From Punctularia strigosozonata HHB-11173 SS5 (taxonomy: Eukaryota > Basidiomycota > Agaricomycetes > Corticiales > Punctulariaceae), in contig NW_006767434.1 in NCBI RefSeq assembly GCF_000264995.1, positions 2,382,004-2,446,003 on the forward strand: DNA of 64,000 nt. Direction: 5' to 3'. This document shows, one piece after another, positions 1 to 15,050 of this stretch; the stretch's first letter is position 1, and each line of letters opens with the position of its first letter. The notes under the pieces were generated by a model. The model made no database searches and was not told the DNA's origin. It worked only from the letters and a program-made list of their open reading frames with translations. The position numbers were made by a program, and so were the translations under genes.

Positions 1-255
1 ACGCTCGTGAAGGTATGAAAGCGTATGTGGAGCTGGTCCAGCGCAAGGAGCGTGAAATTGGCTGTGACGTCCTCACTCATCAGAAATGGTATGTCATCTC
101 AAGCTCATCAATCTTCCTGTTCTGATGCCACGATGATGCGCAGGAGCGGCGCTGACTACGCCGACAACTTGTTGAAGACGGTGACCGGTGGCGTATCATC
201 GACCGCGGCAATGGGCAAAGGCGTAACAGAGTCACAGTTCCAGAGCAAGCTTTAG
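1..255 (+). CDS. 3' end of an unrecognised protein-coding gene (partial)
   Basis: Two terminal exons are visible. The first runs from the window edge (frame begins at base 3) to 88. An intron follows at 89-143 (gtatgt...gcag). The last exon is 144-255 and ends in TAG. The joined frame reads through [19 protein letters not shown] and [12 protein letters not shown] and ends [18 protein letters not shown]. The charged helix, the Gly/Ser/Thr-rich stretch and clean splice sites argue for a real gene. I do not recognise the family, and most of the gene lies to the left of the window. Confidence 0.6.
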
Positions 256-630
256 ATTTGTTGTATCTCGTGGAGGGCATGATCGTTGACCATCATTTGT
301 ATCACGTTTGGCAAGCCATAACGACACAGTTTATCACTAAGATCATTGCCCTGTTATGAAAATCCGGCTTTGAGATGCCACGGGGATCACTCACCGACGT
401 CGACGCTTTCGTATGGCGCAGATTGTTGCGCTACTTTGTGTTGGCAATAGAACTAACGTATGACGCGATTCGTCCATGATAAATCCGGCTCGCAATCGGA
501 TCCGCAGCATCGGATGTGATCGCGCAGCGAGACGCAGAATCGAGCAACAAACACTAGAGTCGAATAAGAGGATGGAACCTGGTGTTGATAGCAGTACAAT
601 TGCCTGGCGAACACTCTAGGATAGTCAACG
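256..630. other. Intergenic spacer
   Basis: This is the space between the partial left-edge gene and the GNAT gene on the same strand. It must hold the terminator of the former and the promoter of the latter. I see no convincing TATA box, open frame or repeat. Confidence 0.5.
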
Positions 631-1265
631 ATGATCTTCGCATCCACCAAGAACTTGAACCTGCGCGAACTTCGCGAGTTCGACGTTGACCGCCTCCTCG
701 ACTTGATCAACGATCCCGCCGTCATGCGTAGTGGGCCAGGTTACCCCCGCCCCAGGGGGCCGACACTCCGGAAGGAGCTGGAAAGCTCGCCGGATCAAAA
801 TCTTCTTACGGTCATCGTGGAGGCAAAGGAGCCTTTGGAAAAGATTCCTGACGGAGCGAGTCCGAAAGAACAAGAGGACGCGCTTTTCGTAGGCATGGTT
901 GGGCTAAGCTTGCGTTTCAAAAAAAACCGGGAGGCAACGTTGGAGATCAATCTTGTAGACAAGTGGCGGGGAAGGGGATTTGGGACCGAGGTCATGCTAT
1001 GGCTCGTGAGCTATGCGTTCCAGCAGCTTGCGTTGCACAGACTGTCACTCGGGGTCTTGGCGGGGAATTCGCCTGCGATCGCGGTGTATAAAAAGGTGTA
1101 AGTGGGATGACAGATGACTGTTGTCTTGATCTCTGAACGATACGCAGTGGCTTTGTCGAGGAGGGACGCTCGCGAAAGTCGAACTGGCAGGACGGAAAGT
1201 GGCAAGATGTGGTGTATATGGGCCTATTGGAGGAAGAGTGGCTGGCGAGCGCGCAGCAAGCGTGA
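631..1265 (+). CDS. GNAT-family N-acetyltransferase
   Basis: Two exons (631-1097, 1148-1265) encode about 194 residues. The N-terminus has the beta1-alpha1 opening of RimJ/RimL-type acetyltransferases (LRELREFDVDRLLDLIND). The acetyl-CoA-binding motif A is WRGRGFGTEVMLWLVSYAF, and the beta6-beta7 signature follows (NSPAIAVYKKVGFVEEGRSR), interrupted exactly by the intron. The C-terminus WQDVVYMGLLEEEW is typical of the family. Members transfer an acetyl group from acetyl-CoA to an amine on a protein or small molecule; the substrate cannot be read from sequence. The start at 631 is the first ATG of the open frame. Family assignment is firm, substrate unknown. Confidence 0.85.
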
Positions 1266-1517
1266 AACTTCACTGAAACACTGAAGGCGCACAGAGATAC
1301 TAGGGACATAGAGCACTTCCTTTTCAATGCGGGTGCTCTAGAACCCAGAGATAGCCTCAGATAATCCGGACACCTGACAGTCAAGTGACTGATCATGTGA
1401 TCGTGTTGCCTGCCTTCGCGTTCCCGCAGCGGCGAGGTCATACGACTCTGCTTGAAGTTCAAGCTGGACGTCCAGTACATGCACTGACCCGTCCCCTGCT
1501 GGTCCATATCACATACT

Positions 1518-2496
<979 letters not shown>

Positions 2497-3348
2497 TAAT
2501 ACCATGATTGTTGCAGGAACGATCTATTGCTGAGCGATTTCTGATACAAACTGTTTGATGCGTTGCTACTTGCTATCGAATCGCAGCGTGTTCATCGGCG
2601 AACAAGATGATGATTGCCCAGGAACATCAACCCGCTGAAGCCCCAAGCCTGGCACTGACCCAGACTGACCCCCCGGTGTCATGAGATTCCCGTTACCAGG
2701 GAGAGGTGCCTGTTTGTGAATGGCGAATCCATAACAGAGTTCGTGGGTACGAAAGACGTAGAGTGGAAGACTTTGCTGGACTTGCCTGCTGAAGCACATC
2801 ATCGAAGGGCATGACGTGAGTCTGAGCCTTGAAGTATATCTGAAACACAACATGCGGACTTGAATGACTGCATGCCCTGATATCGTGCAGTATCAAGCGA
2901 GAATATCATGGAAGCCAAGAACTGTAAGCTTCGAAGACGTTTAATGATCGCCCAAAACTGACAAGCCCCTCAGGTTATAATGTTCGACAACCGTTCTACG
3001 TTGGGTTCGTGTCTGGCCCCGTTCGATACTACGGATGTATGCTGATACAACACATACTTTCAGACACTGCCGTTGTCGATTACATTGACAAAGAGGGCGG
3101 TACTCAGCCTCATCATATTTTCCGTTTTTGCGCTATGACAGAGGTTCCAGTGCCTGGGGGTGCAGAGCTGACCAAGGACAGGGCGATGACAGAGCTCCAG
3201 TCAGATAGCGTACAACAACAACGATAATACAGCTCATTCTTAGAACGCGCATGTACCGAACATCACGGTCATGCCGTACACGTTGAGCAATCATGCACGT
3301 CATGTTCACATAGATCACAATCACGAACCACGGGAGCAGATCCAACAA
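2497..3348. other. Convergent intergenic region without a confident gene
   Basis: This lies between the 3' ends of the EBP-like gene (plus) and the MAP kinase gene (minus). A few short stretches on the plus strand look codon-like (about 2606-2690 and 2975-3050), but I could not join them at splice sites into a recognisable protein. A small unknown gene or decayed coding sequence is possible. Confidence 0.4.
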
Positions 3349-5252
<1,904 letters not shown>

Positions 5253-5755
5253 GTTATGTAGGACGACTAGGCGACGTGGCCTGACCGATGGTAGGGTGAT
5301 GGAAAAAGCTGGAACGCCGGGAGGGATCTACAAGGTTGAATATGTATGATCTGGAATGATGGTCGCGATAGAACGAGATGAGAGTGCGGATTCAGCGCCT
5401 CGAGAATACAGCATGGCACAGCTCAGTAGATTGTTTCAGATCGTCCATTCTTCAGGCCCTATCCGCGTGCCAGATGCAACACATCCATCCTGTCTTAGTG
5501 CCCCCACCACACGTTCCGAGGAGGTACGCCTGGTTGTGGATGATATGCTAATATTCAACCCGCGGCCGTCATTGCGATCGAAGCTCGCATCGGCTTGTGG
5601 CTGTGGTACCTACCAGTCCATCGAAGAGCACATCATGAAATGATCATACTATCTCCCTACACAAGGTCCTGAAAAGCGACGTCGATACATATTATATAGG
5701 CTAAATCGAACACTCGGTCACGCCAACGGCTGGACTAGCGGTGCCTATCCCGTAT
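5253..5755. other. Promoter region of the MAP kinase gene
   Basis: This lies between the MAP kinase start and the 3' end of the deacetylase gene, both on the minus strand. It holds an unsupported plus-strand open frame (5356-5643) with no recognisable motif. I see no clear TATA box. Confidence 0.45.
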
Positions 5756-8148
5756 TTATGTATCCGGGCCAGGCGGCGATCGTACGTGCAGAATTACTCT
5801 CGGCAGCTTCTTAGCAGAAACTCCATCTTTCGATGGCGAATCGTTGGTATTTGCAATCGCCGGGTCAGACAGTTCGGTCTTCGAATCCTCCATTGGAGGC
5901 CGTGGGGACCGCGTTCCTTTTCCTCTGGCGCCAGCGCCTTTCTTCGCCGAGGTGGATGTGTTACCCGAGGCGGTACTCGCAGCATCGGTGGCGGCGGTTC
6001 GAGATTTCCGATCACGCAGCGTCATTGACGGGGGAGGGAGAGATACAGGTATTGCTGTATCACCCTCGGTCATGGAGGCGAAGATGGCTTGTGTGCGTTG
6101 CAGCCATTCATCTCCAGGCCCGGGCGCGGATGGCCTGGCACCTCTCGCGCGCTTCTTCGTCGCTTTCTCCAGCTGCCATTCGCGCATTAGCAGGGTATCA
6201 CAGCGCACACTCTAGGTGAACGCACCCTCGCGAGGTTATGTACGTTCCACCATTCCTTGTCAACCTTCTTCGCGCGACTTTCGTCTACCAATCCGAGCAA
6301 ATGGGCCATGGCCCCGCTGGAGAGGGCGCGGTCGCTGTACCCTCCTTCCAGCACGCTCACCTACGCCACTCGTCAAAATAGCTCTTCATTAATGTACGAC
6401 CATGTACTCACCAATCGCCCTTGAGAATATTTCTGAGCAAAGGACATCGCATCGCGAGCAAAACGATGATAAAAGTCCACGGGAACTCGGCGGCCATGTC
6501 GAGACATCGAGGGATATTCATGTTCGCAAGCATCAAAGCCACAACTGAAATGCAGTCATCAATCATCAGATATAGAATGATGCTCACGAAAGGATCGCAC
6601 GCTGACCTGATGAAGATCAGGACATCTTTACCGCCACCCCCCGTTTCTTGAACGAATTGTTCCGCTCTCTGGAATATAGCAGAATATCGCTGTGGGTACA
6701 GCACATCCCAAAAATGCTCGTCCGTCGAGTAAGGCTGCAAATGGCTACGAGAGTGCATCAGAACAAACTGAGGTAGACATGAGCCGGACTGCTTGCATGT
6801 TCTCGATATACTGGCCATCTTCCGATATGATCAGACATTGCATTTCAAAGCAGAAACTTGCACTGTACGTACGAGGTCCATGAACGGATGTTGAAGCAGC
6901 TTGGACAAGAGCCGGAACGCCGTCCTGAGCTCGATTAAATCAGCGATACAGAGTAAGAGCCAATGTCTTGATCATTACCTCGCAGGGATAAGAAAGAACA
7001 TCGTGTATACTTCCGTAGAACACTTGTAGTCCAGCGGCGTCAGGTAGTTTGATATCGTTCCTTTATGCATTTTCGTAGTGAGTTTTCCTGCTCGATAACA
7101 CGCTCTCCGTTACTCACTCTGCACTTTCCGCAAATCGTCGCTGCGCTTCAAGCTCCTGAGATTTGCGGTAAGTTTCTTCGTTGATTTGCCACACGATGGA
7201 CTGCGTTCCGTTCCCTGCTCTGATTGTCAAAACTTTTACTGGTTGTTCACAGGCATTGAAATGCCCACCGTGGTGCAGATCTATATCAAATATCAAGACC
7301 CGATTTATGCCATGCTTGAGATGTGCTGATGATGGGGTCAATGGCGCGCATCGGGCACAAGAAACGAATTACCATGGGCTGCTGCAACTGCCACATTGTT
7401 GACAAAGCAGAAACCAGATGGTGTATCTTCTCCACAGTGGTGACCCGGTGGTCGAACAGCAACAAAGGCACTGCGAGCCGTGCGCGGGGCTGCATTAGCC
7501 GATGACTCTGCGATGACGGTATCGACAGCTTCGCAAACAGTCCCTAGCGCGCCTTGCATTGCTTCCAAGGACTCTGAGCATACTGATATCGGCATGAGAC
7601 TCTGGTTAGAATAGGCGAACGGTTGTCAAGCCGTGCTCACAATACAGATCACCCTGGTTCAATCCTTCTGGTATTTCGCTGCCGCCTTCAGCAATCTTGG
7701 ATATACTTTCTGCCGCCCATCTCTACCCATGATCACATTAGGATCGAACCAAAGGATAGTGCAGAAAATCAAAGCGAACCTTCAAGTTTTCCAAGTAAAC
7801 GTCGCCATCGATATCACCATGCACATACTTCACAGCGGCATTATGGAGGATGTCAATCGCAGCGGAGCTTTTGACAACTCGAACCCCGGAGCGTGCTTCG
7901 AATGCATCATTGGAAGCCAAGTTCATGCGCTGAAGGGCGGCAGTGAGGTCCTCGGCAGCGTTGTGTTCAGCAACGCTAGGGTTTGCGCGCGGTTGTAGTT
8001 CCTCAAGTCGCGCTATAGCAGCTGACAGACCAGTTTTGACGGCTCTTATACGTTCCGGCCGCTCGACAATATTACTAGTGTCTTTGTTCCGTACGTATCG
8101 ATGCTTGAGGCATGCATCCTGTAGAAACACTGTGGTGGAGGCAGCCAT
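5756..8148 (-). CDS. HOS3: Hos3-like histone deacetylase
   Basis: This is a multi-exon minus-strand gene from ATG at 8148 to TAA at 5756. The N-terminus [14 protein letters not shown] and the [12 protein letters not shown] segment are those of class II deacetylases. The catalytic core shows [20 protein letters not shown] (tandem His), then DIDLHHGNGTQ with zinc ligands Asp and His, then [10 protein letters not shown] and the [10 protein letters not shown] motif. Two splice junctions are exact: DLHHG joins NGTQ across 7229-7279, and GDLY joins LCSESLEA. The C-terminal tail of about 150 residues is basic and disordered (6208-5756). Fungal Hos3 enzymes are homodimeric, relatively trichostatin-resistant deacetylases; closeness to Hos3 rather than Hda1 is inferred from the extra loops. 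Confidence 0.9.
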
Positions 8149-8446
8149 CAGGCTGTGGCGTATATTCTTATGCGGATCTTGCTTCGCGTAAATAGAGATG
8201 CAGCCTCAAGCAGATGTAGATAGCGGTATCACAGTAGCGAGCTGAAGGACGGCGTGAACATGGACGCGCTCAGCGCGATCGCGACGCGAACTTGATTTAG
8301 CAGTGTCACGTGGAGGATACTTCGGGATCAGGTGCGTTTCGCAGGCCAGTCAGGCTTGAGCTCGAGCCATCGTCGATCAATTGTTTCCTTCCATCGGTAC
8401 AGCATACATGATACTACAAACACGCATCTTCGACGAGCAGACAGAC

Positions 8447-8804
8447 TCAGACCTTGCCGACGAGATTCATCTCCTATACGGGATCTCAGTTCGCGTACAA
8501 ACGACAAAACGGCGGTGCACAGAACCTGGTAGGTGGTAACCTTGCCTGTGTTGTCGTTCCGGATGGAGTATTTTTTCTCCTATCACGACGAGATATGTGG
8601 TGAGTCTGAGAACGCCGTGATTATGAGATCACGTACCCCGCCCTCGTCGACAATCTGCTCAATCACGCCGGTAGAGTGCGCGACGTTGTCGGCGGCACCG
8701 CCAATAGGCTTGTACTCGACTTTGTCGCCCTCCTATCTCATCGGACTCGTTAGAATCAGACAGTCACAACACCCATTGATGCCGCTACATGCCTTGTAGG
8801 CCAT
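8447..8804 (-). CDS. HVA1-type TUDOR domain small protein
   Basis: Four exons (8804-8793, 8732-8637, 8579-8526, 8473-8447) give a 62-residue protein beginning MAYKEGDKVEYKPIGG and ending TTYQEMNLVGKV. The GDKVEYKPIGG...STGVIEQI pattern and the beta-barrel size match the hypervirulence-associated TUDOR domain (Hva1_TUDOR) found across fungi and bacteria. The molecular role is unknown; the Cryptococcus homologue was linked to virulence in mutants. The first exon is only 12 nt and is followed by a GC-AG intron. Confidence 0.85.
8733..8792 (-). other. GC-AG intron in the HVA1-TUDOR gene
   Basis: On the minus strand, exon 1 ends ATGGCCTACAAG and the intron begins gcatgtagcg and ends gatag. Phase 0 joining gives MAYK-EGDKVEY, the expected family N-terminus. 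No in-frame GT donor is available. Confidence 0.7.
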
Positions 8805-10085
8805 GGTGAATTTTCGTAAGAGTGAGAGAGTTGGTGAAGCAAAGTAAAGGGTTTGAGTACCAGATGGTCTTGCAGTCGCGGACATACGAGGCCTCTATAT
8901 ACCCGTGATGTACCTGTTGACGTCAAGCGACGATCCCTCTCGAACGCGAGATCACTGGGGGTGGATCGCACCAACGGCTGACCCCGTTTCTCGTAAACAG
9001 TCCGTATAAGGCATTCGACCAACCAAATCCGGAAGCGCTATGAAGGAAAGTACATACACGCACCGCTTCCGCCTTCGAACTTGAGACCAATGCGCGTCAG
9101 CATCCTGCTTTGCTCCATCTGACCAGCATGCTCCAACGTCGCCGTGCCTCAGAGTCAAATCTCCGCGTCTCAGAAAGCCTGACTTGTCGAGAAGAGGCGC
9201 GGCGAGGTGATGATGTGCGGATGCAGTTGGGTTCGTGCTACCGTTACCGAGCACATACGAGAATCTTTGCAGCATACTTGGCCAGGATCCGTCTCCGACG
9301 ATCTACTTATCTCTGAGGTTTTGGTTCGAACTGGTTTACAACATGACAACCATCCGGTCTCGCCATTCCGATTTGCACAATATTCGCCCAGGTACCTTCG
9401 ATCGAGTGAGCAAGTATAACCGTCATAAGTGATGATTTATCTGAATCTTGTCTTGGATGTCCAGCCAAGGCAAAGCGTGTACCTTGCGATACGACCGTCG
9501 GCTGATCCCGCAGATCAATCTGAGATAAACCACGGAAGATCTGCTCGCCTCGCACGTCCAAGAGTCCTATCCAGTGACATTGAAGCTGATTGAAGCGGCT
9601 TTGGCAAGACCTCGCTCCCATGCGGACCGCCCCGGCCGCGCGACGCTGAAGAGAATCGCAGGCTGCAGCCACCAGAGAACCTTCCGGACGTCACTTGACC
9701 TCAGCTACACGCGCCCCGATGCAGTCGCCATTTACACAAATACGGTGGTACGCAACCCGAGCGGTACGATCATCGCGTAACCGCGACCACGAATACCCCC
9801 TTCACACGCATTCGCCATTCGAAAGCCCCGAATCATTTGATGCATGCGCCTGCAACGTGGTGGGGCTGCCCTCCCCCCCTGTTCGCGCGCCGTGCGGGGT
9901 TGGCCAGCGGCCCTACTATCTTAATCCGAGACACGCCAGACGCTGCGAACACGCAGCTGCCTCGTGGTCCGGGGGAGGTACGCTAGATATGTCTACGAAT
10001 TCCGCGATAGGGTCAGACACGAACCGCCGACTGGACACCGACGACCGACCCAAGACAACACCCGCATGCGCACATCGACACGAAC
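8805..10085. other. Divergent intergenic region without a confident gene
   Basis: This lies between the HVA1-TUDOR start (minus) and the start of the 499-residue hypothetical gene (plus). Open frames on the minus strand at 8952-9275 and 9307-9672 have no recognisable motif, and I could not splice them together convincingly. A small unknown gene here cannot be excluded. Confidence 0.4.
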
Positions 10086-11708
10086 ATGAGCGAGCCTTCT
10101 AGCGGTAAGTATCCTTCGCGTTACGCTTCGCGTCGGCACTTCTGATGGGGGCCGGAACGTGCAGCCTTGTATATTGTCCCTGATCCGCGCTCCCCCGGAG
10201 GGAAAAAGGTCGTGCGACGTCACTACCCGCCCCCGACGACCGCGCCTCTCGATGACGACTTCGACGCCGTGACCGCGCCTACGGCCAGCGTTTGGGCGGG
10301 ACGCAGGACGCGCACGTCGACGCACCTCATGCAGGACGACTTTGACGCGTTCACGGCTCCGACCACGAGCGTATGGACCGACCACCCGCGCGCGCCTCCT
10401 TCGCCCGCGTCGAGCAGCGGAGAAGCAGATCCGCCCGACGAAGTGACCTGGATGGGGCCGTCCTCGAGACACGGCGGCCGTTCGGCCCAGAGGAGATGGC
10501 GCGGCACGGGCACGAACGGATCCCAGTCGAAGGAGAACCGATACCCCGAGTTCGAGCGCACGGAGGAGTACGTCTATCGCGGCGACATCGACCCCTCGGA
10601 ATGGGGAGGGAAAACATTTGACGACGAGGAGATCCGGATGGCGTACGTGAACGGGGGCGCCATGGAGCTCGAGACGGAGCCTCCGGCGGCGACGGAGACC
10701 GTGATCATGCGAAGACGTGGCGCGGAGATTGCCAACGGTCGTTGCGCGGGGATGGCCGGGGGCAGCCACGGGCGGCGGCAGATCGAGGCCCCAGGGTCTC
10801 TTCGTGGGCGGGAAGGATCTTGGGAGCGGTATAACGATGAGACGAGGAGTTATCGGGCGGAGGGTGATCCGAAGATGGTGGAGAAGCGGATATTGGAAGA
10901 TGGGCCTGAGAGGACGGTCAGCATCTGGAGGCGAGAGGTGGCGAGAGACGCTGGAGACGACGTACGGAGCGTCGCGGACAGTCACGCTCAGCGCAGGCTA
11001 AAGGCGCCCGAGCGGGAAAGGGACCGGACTCGGGATCGGGAGAGAAGCCAGAGGAGTGGGGGAGCTGGCAGCAGCCAGGCCGGATGGCGAGGGGACATGT
11101 CAGAAGGTGACAGGTCTCGCTACGCTGGCAAGGTGTGTAGTAGCAAACCGTAGTGATTAATCCCGGCCAAGGAGCTGAGGCGTGTACGTGTCTAGAGTAC
11201 CGCCGGCGGCCACCGCGACTACGCGTACCCGACGCCGCCTAGGAGCAAAGGAACGTCGGCTGGGAACAGCCTAGGGCACAAGAGGAGCGCGTCTGACCCT
11301 TGGCGGGGGAGCTTCAGCCAGCCTCAGGCGGCTTCGACGCCTCGACATACGCTTCGAAGGCAACCCCGGATAGAGAGCCTGGCGCGGACGTCGGTGGTGC
11401 CTGACCTGCGCTCGGTGGGCAGCGCTCGCGCTAGGAACACATCGCGCTCGGGAACTTCTTCCGAGGGACATTCGGCGGGCGAGGCCGCGACGCCATCGCT
11501 GGAAACGGTGCTCAGCGGCTGTTCGCCCTCTTTGCTTCACACGGCGCCGGTCCTGAGAGATCTTGGGATACGGAGCGTTGACCATCTGAGGGCCATAGGG
11601 AGGATGGAGAATGACCTGAGAAACCGAGAAGTGAGGCGGGAAGCATTCAAGCGGGGCTTGACTGTAGTGGACTGGGCAATCTTGCTGGACGTGATGAAGC
11701 GTCTGTGA
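10086..11708 (+). CDS. Hypothetical, largely disordered Arg/Glu-rich protein
   Basis: Three exons (10086-10104, 10165-11132, 11196-11708) encode 499 residues. The N-terminal third holds a tandem motif, DDDFDAVTAPTASVW followed by DDFDAFTAPTTSVW about 30 residues later. The middle is rich in Arg, Glu, Asp and Ser and contains many charged R-E-R-D-R runs, so it is probably disordered. The last 70 residues look folded and helical: APVLRDLGIRSVDHLRAIGR then REAFKRGLTVVDWAILLDVM. This terminal pattern looks like a short helical protein-interaction module. I recognise no named family. Splice junctions keep frame and extend well past the stop that ends the middle exon. Confidence 0.7.
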
Positions 11709-12588
11709 CGGACGATGGTTGTATGTACCTTATTCTGTACGCGTATGGAAACCATGTTGTACCTTGAATATCGAGAGCTGTACCGAGAGCTGGCCCCGGG
11801 TTGGTACGGGTGAGGTGGTAGAGCAGCAAGCGAGCACAGATTATGCGCTGGTACATCGTATACAATCCCCGGTTCAACCATTGGTTAGGTGACTGGCTGA
11901 GAACGGTCAGGTGATTCGCGATGACGGCGGTGGCGATGCAGCTGTGACCCGCGTTGTGGAGAGCGACGACGGGGACCACTGCGAACTCTGTTATGTTTTC
12001 CCTGGCCGCCTGCGCTGCCCCGGATGGATCTGGAGCCGGCTTGGGTCCGCCTCGAACTCGGCGCTGGGGCTCGCTGCGCCAGCCGGGAAGATGTGGCTCA
12101 CCGGGCGTCATGCGCCTACAGAGTTCAGCCTCTGATCGAGATCCGTTCAGGCAGCGGAAGATGCTGCTCTGCACTCCATCCCCGACTCATCGCACGCCTG
12201 CGCTATTCGGAGCGCCTCTTTCCACAGTCGGGCATGCGACCTTCAACGTGGGGGGACGCGCACTCGACGCCCGGACAGCGCCTTCCACGCACTCGTTCCC
12301 GGGCGTGTCTCTGCACCATCACACGTTCCCGCGAGACCGAAACTCAACGTTGAACGCTCTCTTCTATTTCACCCTTCTCCGAGTTCTTCAGGTCACGGGC
12401 ACTCCCCTCGAGCTTACTACCCTCCCGTCCCCTGATCACGACCTCATACCAGCAGATCACGGGAGTGGATCTGTAAGCCAATGGCCGCGCATATATTAGC
12501 GCGCACCAGTTATTGCGATCGCATTAGGCGTCTTTCACCTCGAATCTGCCAGTCTCCTCGCAAGAATATCTGATCGCGCGCGTCCAAT
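11709..12588. other. Upstream region of the catalase gene
   Basis: This holds the 3' flank of the hypothetical gene and the catalase promoter. Apart from an AT-rich TATA-like element near 12492 I see no feature. The open frames here lack motifs. Confidence 0.5.
12492..12498 (+). promoter_or_regulatory. TATA-like element of the catalase gene
   Basis: The sequence tatatta stands in a GC-rich context 91 nt before the catalase ATG, a usual distance for fungal promoters. It is position and sequence only, with no start-site data. Confidence 0.35.
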
Positions 12589-14768
12589 ATGCCGTCCAAG
12601 CAAGTCTTCGAGGCGAAGGATGGAGCCACCTACACCACCTCCAACGGTCGTCCCGTCGACGAACCGTACGCCGCCGAGCGCATTGGTCTGACCGGTCCCC
12701 TGCTCCTTCAAGGTATGTGTCTTCTTCCGACGTTCACCGATCTTTTCACCGAAACATCCTACTTTGCAGACTTCCACCACATCGACCTGCTCGCTCACTT
12801 CGACCGCGAGCGTATCCCCGAGCGTGTCGTAAGTCCCAGTCGGCTGCAGTTCCATACGCATACACTGACCGAGCTCTCCATTTCTACAGGTGCATGCCAA
12901 GGGTGCCGGTGCCCACGGCTACTTTGAAGTCACCCACGATATCAGTGACTTGTCCTGCGCCAAGCTCTTCAGCAAGGTTGGCAACCGCGCCAAGGCCACC
13001 GTCCGCTTCTCCACTGTCGGCGGCGAGAGCGGTTCTGCGGACACGGCTCGCGATCCTCGCGGCTTCGCCGTCAAGTTGAGGACCGAAGAGGGTAACTGGG
13101 ACTGGGTGTTCAACAACACTCCCGTTTTCTTCATCAGGTATGTATCGCCGCATAACTGAATGTTCATCATACTGATCCTCTACAGGGACCCGGCCAAGTT
13201 CCCTCACTTCATTCACACCCAAAAGAGGGACCCCCAGACGCACTTGAAGGATGCCGACATGTTCTGGGTAAGCAGAACCTGGCGACATGTGCACTCGGCG
13301 TGGGTCTCACGGTGGACGTTGATAGGACTATCTCTCCCAAAACCCGGAGTCCATTCATCAGGTATCAGCCGATCTATTCGTTCGAGGCAAACCACCGACT
13401 CACATTTCCGTGCAGGTGATGATCCTCTTCTCGGACCGTGGAACCCCAGACGGCTACCACAACATGCACGGCTACTCTGGACACACCTTCAAGTTCGTCA
13501 ATGAAAAAGGCGAATGGCACTACGTTCAGATCCACCTGATCAAGGAGGGCGGCTTCAAGGTAGACCACTATATGCTTCCTCCTCCAGCCGGATCACGACT
13601 AAAGGCTCGCACTGTAGACCTTTGATAACGAGAAGGCGGGAAAGCTGGCAGGAGATAACCCAGACTACGGCATCGAGAGTCTGTTCAATGCGATCGAGTC
13701 CGGCAACCACCCGACCTGGAACGTCTTCGTCGTCAGTATTTCTTTTTTCGATTGCGTGCTCTTTTGCACCTCACGTTTCTCACCGCCAATCGGATCTATA
13801 GCAAACGATGACGCCAGAACAGGCTGAGAAGTTCCGGTACAGCGTTCTGGACCTGACCAAGGTCTGGCCGCACTCGGAGTTCCCCATGCGTCCCGTTGGC
13901 AAGTTCGTGTTGAACGAGAACCCGCAGAATTACTTCGCGGAGGTCGAACAGGTGACCGCTCTGGCCCATCTCTTCATACGCGAACAGGGCTGACGGCACA
14001 CCCCATTCATAGGTCGCCTTCTCGCCTTCCCATATCATCCCGGGCGTCGAACCCTCCGCCGACCCCGTCCTGCAATCTCGCTTCTTCTCGTATCCTGACA
14101 CTCACAGGCACCGTCTCGGCACGAACTACCAACAGGTTCGCCCCCCCTGACTTGTTTGCCCGATCTTGTCAATCGCTCAACCGTCGCCGTCTAGCTCCCG
14201 GTTAACAGGCCGACGTGCCCCATCGCCAACTTCCAGCGCGATGGCGCGATGGCGTTCGACAACCAGGGCGCGCGCCCCAACTACCAGAGCTCGATCTCTC
14301 CTCTCACGTACAAGAAGAAAGCCTACACGTCTGAGCAGCACGAGACCTGGATCGGCAAGTCGTACGCGGACTTGAGCTACGTCACCGAGCGTGAGTTATC
14401 CAGACACGAGAGAGAGGGCTCTAGACGAATATTGACATGTTGCCGCGCCCGCAGTCGACTTTGAGCAGCCTCGGGCCCTCTATCAAAAGGTCATGAACGA
14501 CGTCGACAGGGACCACCTCGTCCACAACATCGCCGTTCACCTCGGCAATGCCAAGTCCAAGGAGGTTATTGCCCGACAGCGTATGTCCCCATGAACGCGG
14601 ACAGTGTTCAGACATCTAATCCGCCGAACAGTTTCCGTCTTCGCTGCCGTCGATCAGAGCCTGAGTGACCGCATCGCGAGCGCGATCAACGCCGAGAAGG
14701 TCAAGCCTCTTCAGGTGCGCCCAGCTTCCGAGGCCGTGCGTTTCCGCACGAACATTGGCCCCGCTTGA
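12589..14768 (+). CDS. Small-subunit monofunctional haem catalase
   Basis: Twelve exons (12589-12712, 12770-12828, 12890-13137, 13186-13267, 13326-13361, 13416-13559, 13618-13731, 13802-13951, 14013-14135, 14195-14390, 14455-14580, 14632-14768) encode 512 residues. The active-site region is present: the catalytic His in [32 protein letters not shown], the distal-pocket Asn in [10 protein letters not shown], and the proximal haem Tyr motif [17 protein letters not shown]. Length and the absence of a flavodoxin-like C-terminal domain mark a small-subunit enzyme. It converts hydrogen peroxide to water and oxygen. There is no signal peptide, so it is cytosolic or peroxisomal; the C-terminus (RTNIGPA) is not a clear PTS1. 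All twelve junctions keep frame. Confidence 0.96.
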
Positions 14769-15050
14769 GTGACGGTGGGGCGCTACGGTCGACGTGTAGG
14801 ACGCGGGAGAAATGTGCCACCTTGAATATCGAAATAGCAATGTATGATCTTTCCAGACGAATGTACAACCAATAACACAATTGCCTGCAACGTAACGTGC
14901 GCTATACACTAAATGATCGCGGATCATTATCGCGGCAAGCTCCCATCAATTGTCTTCAACGAAGGCGCTTCGCCCATCCTCAGACGGTATATGATGCTGC
15001 ATATTTGACTACAGTTGATTACTGTTACGTGAATCCATCGTCTTCTCGCT

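Noticed and set aside
9993-10985. Long minus-strand frame of 330 codons
   Set aside because: It lies antisense to the 499-residue hypothetical gene, is Arg/Pro-rich with no motif, and is explained by GC-rich codon use on the other strand.
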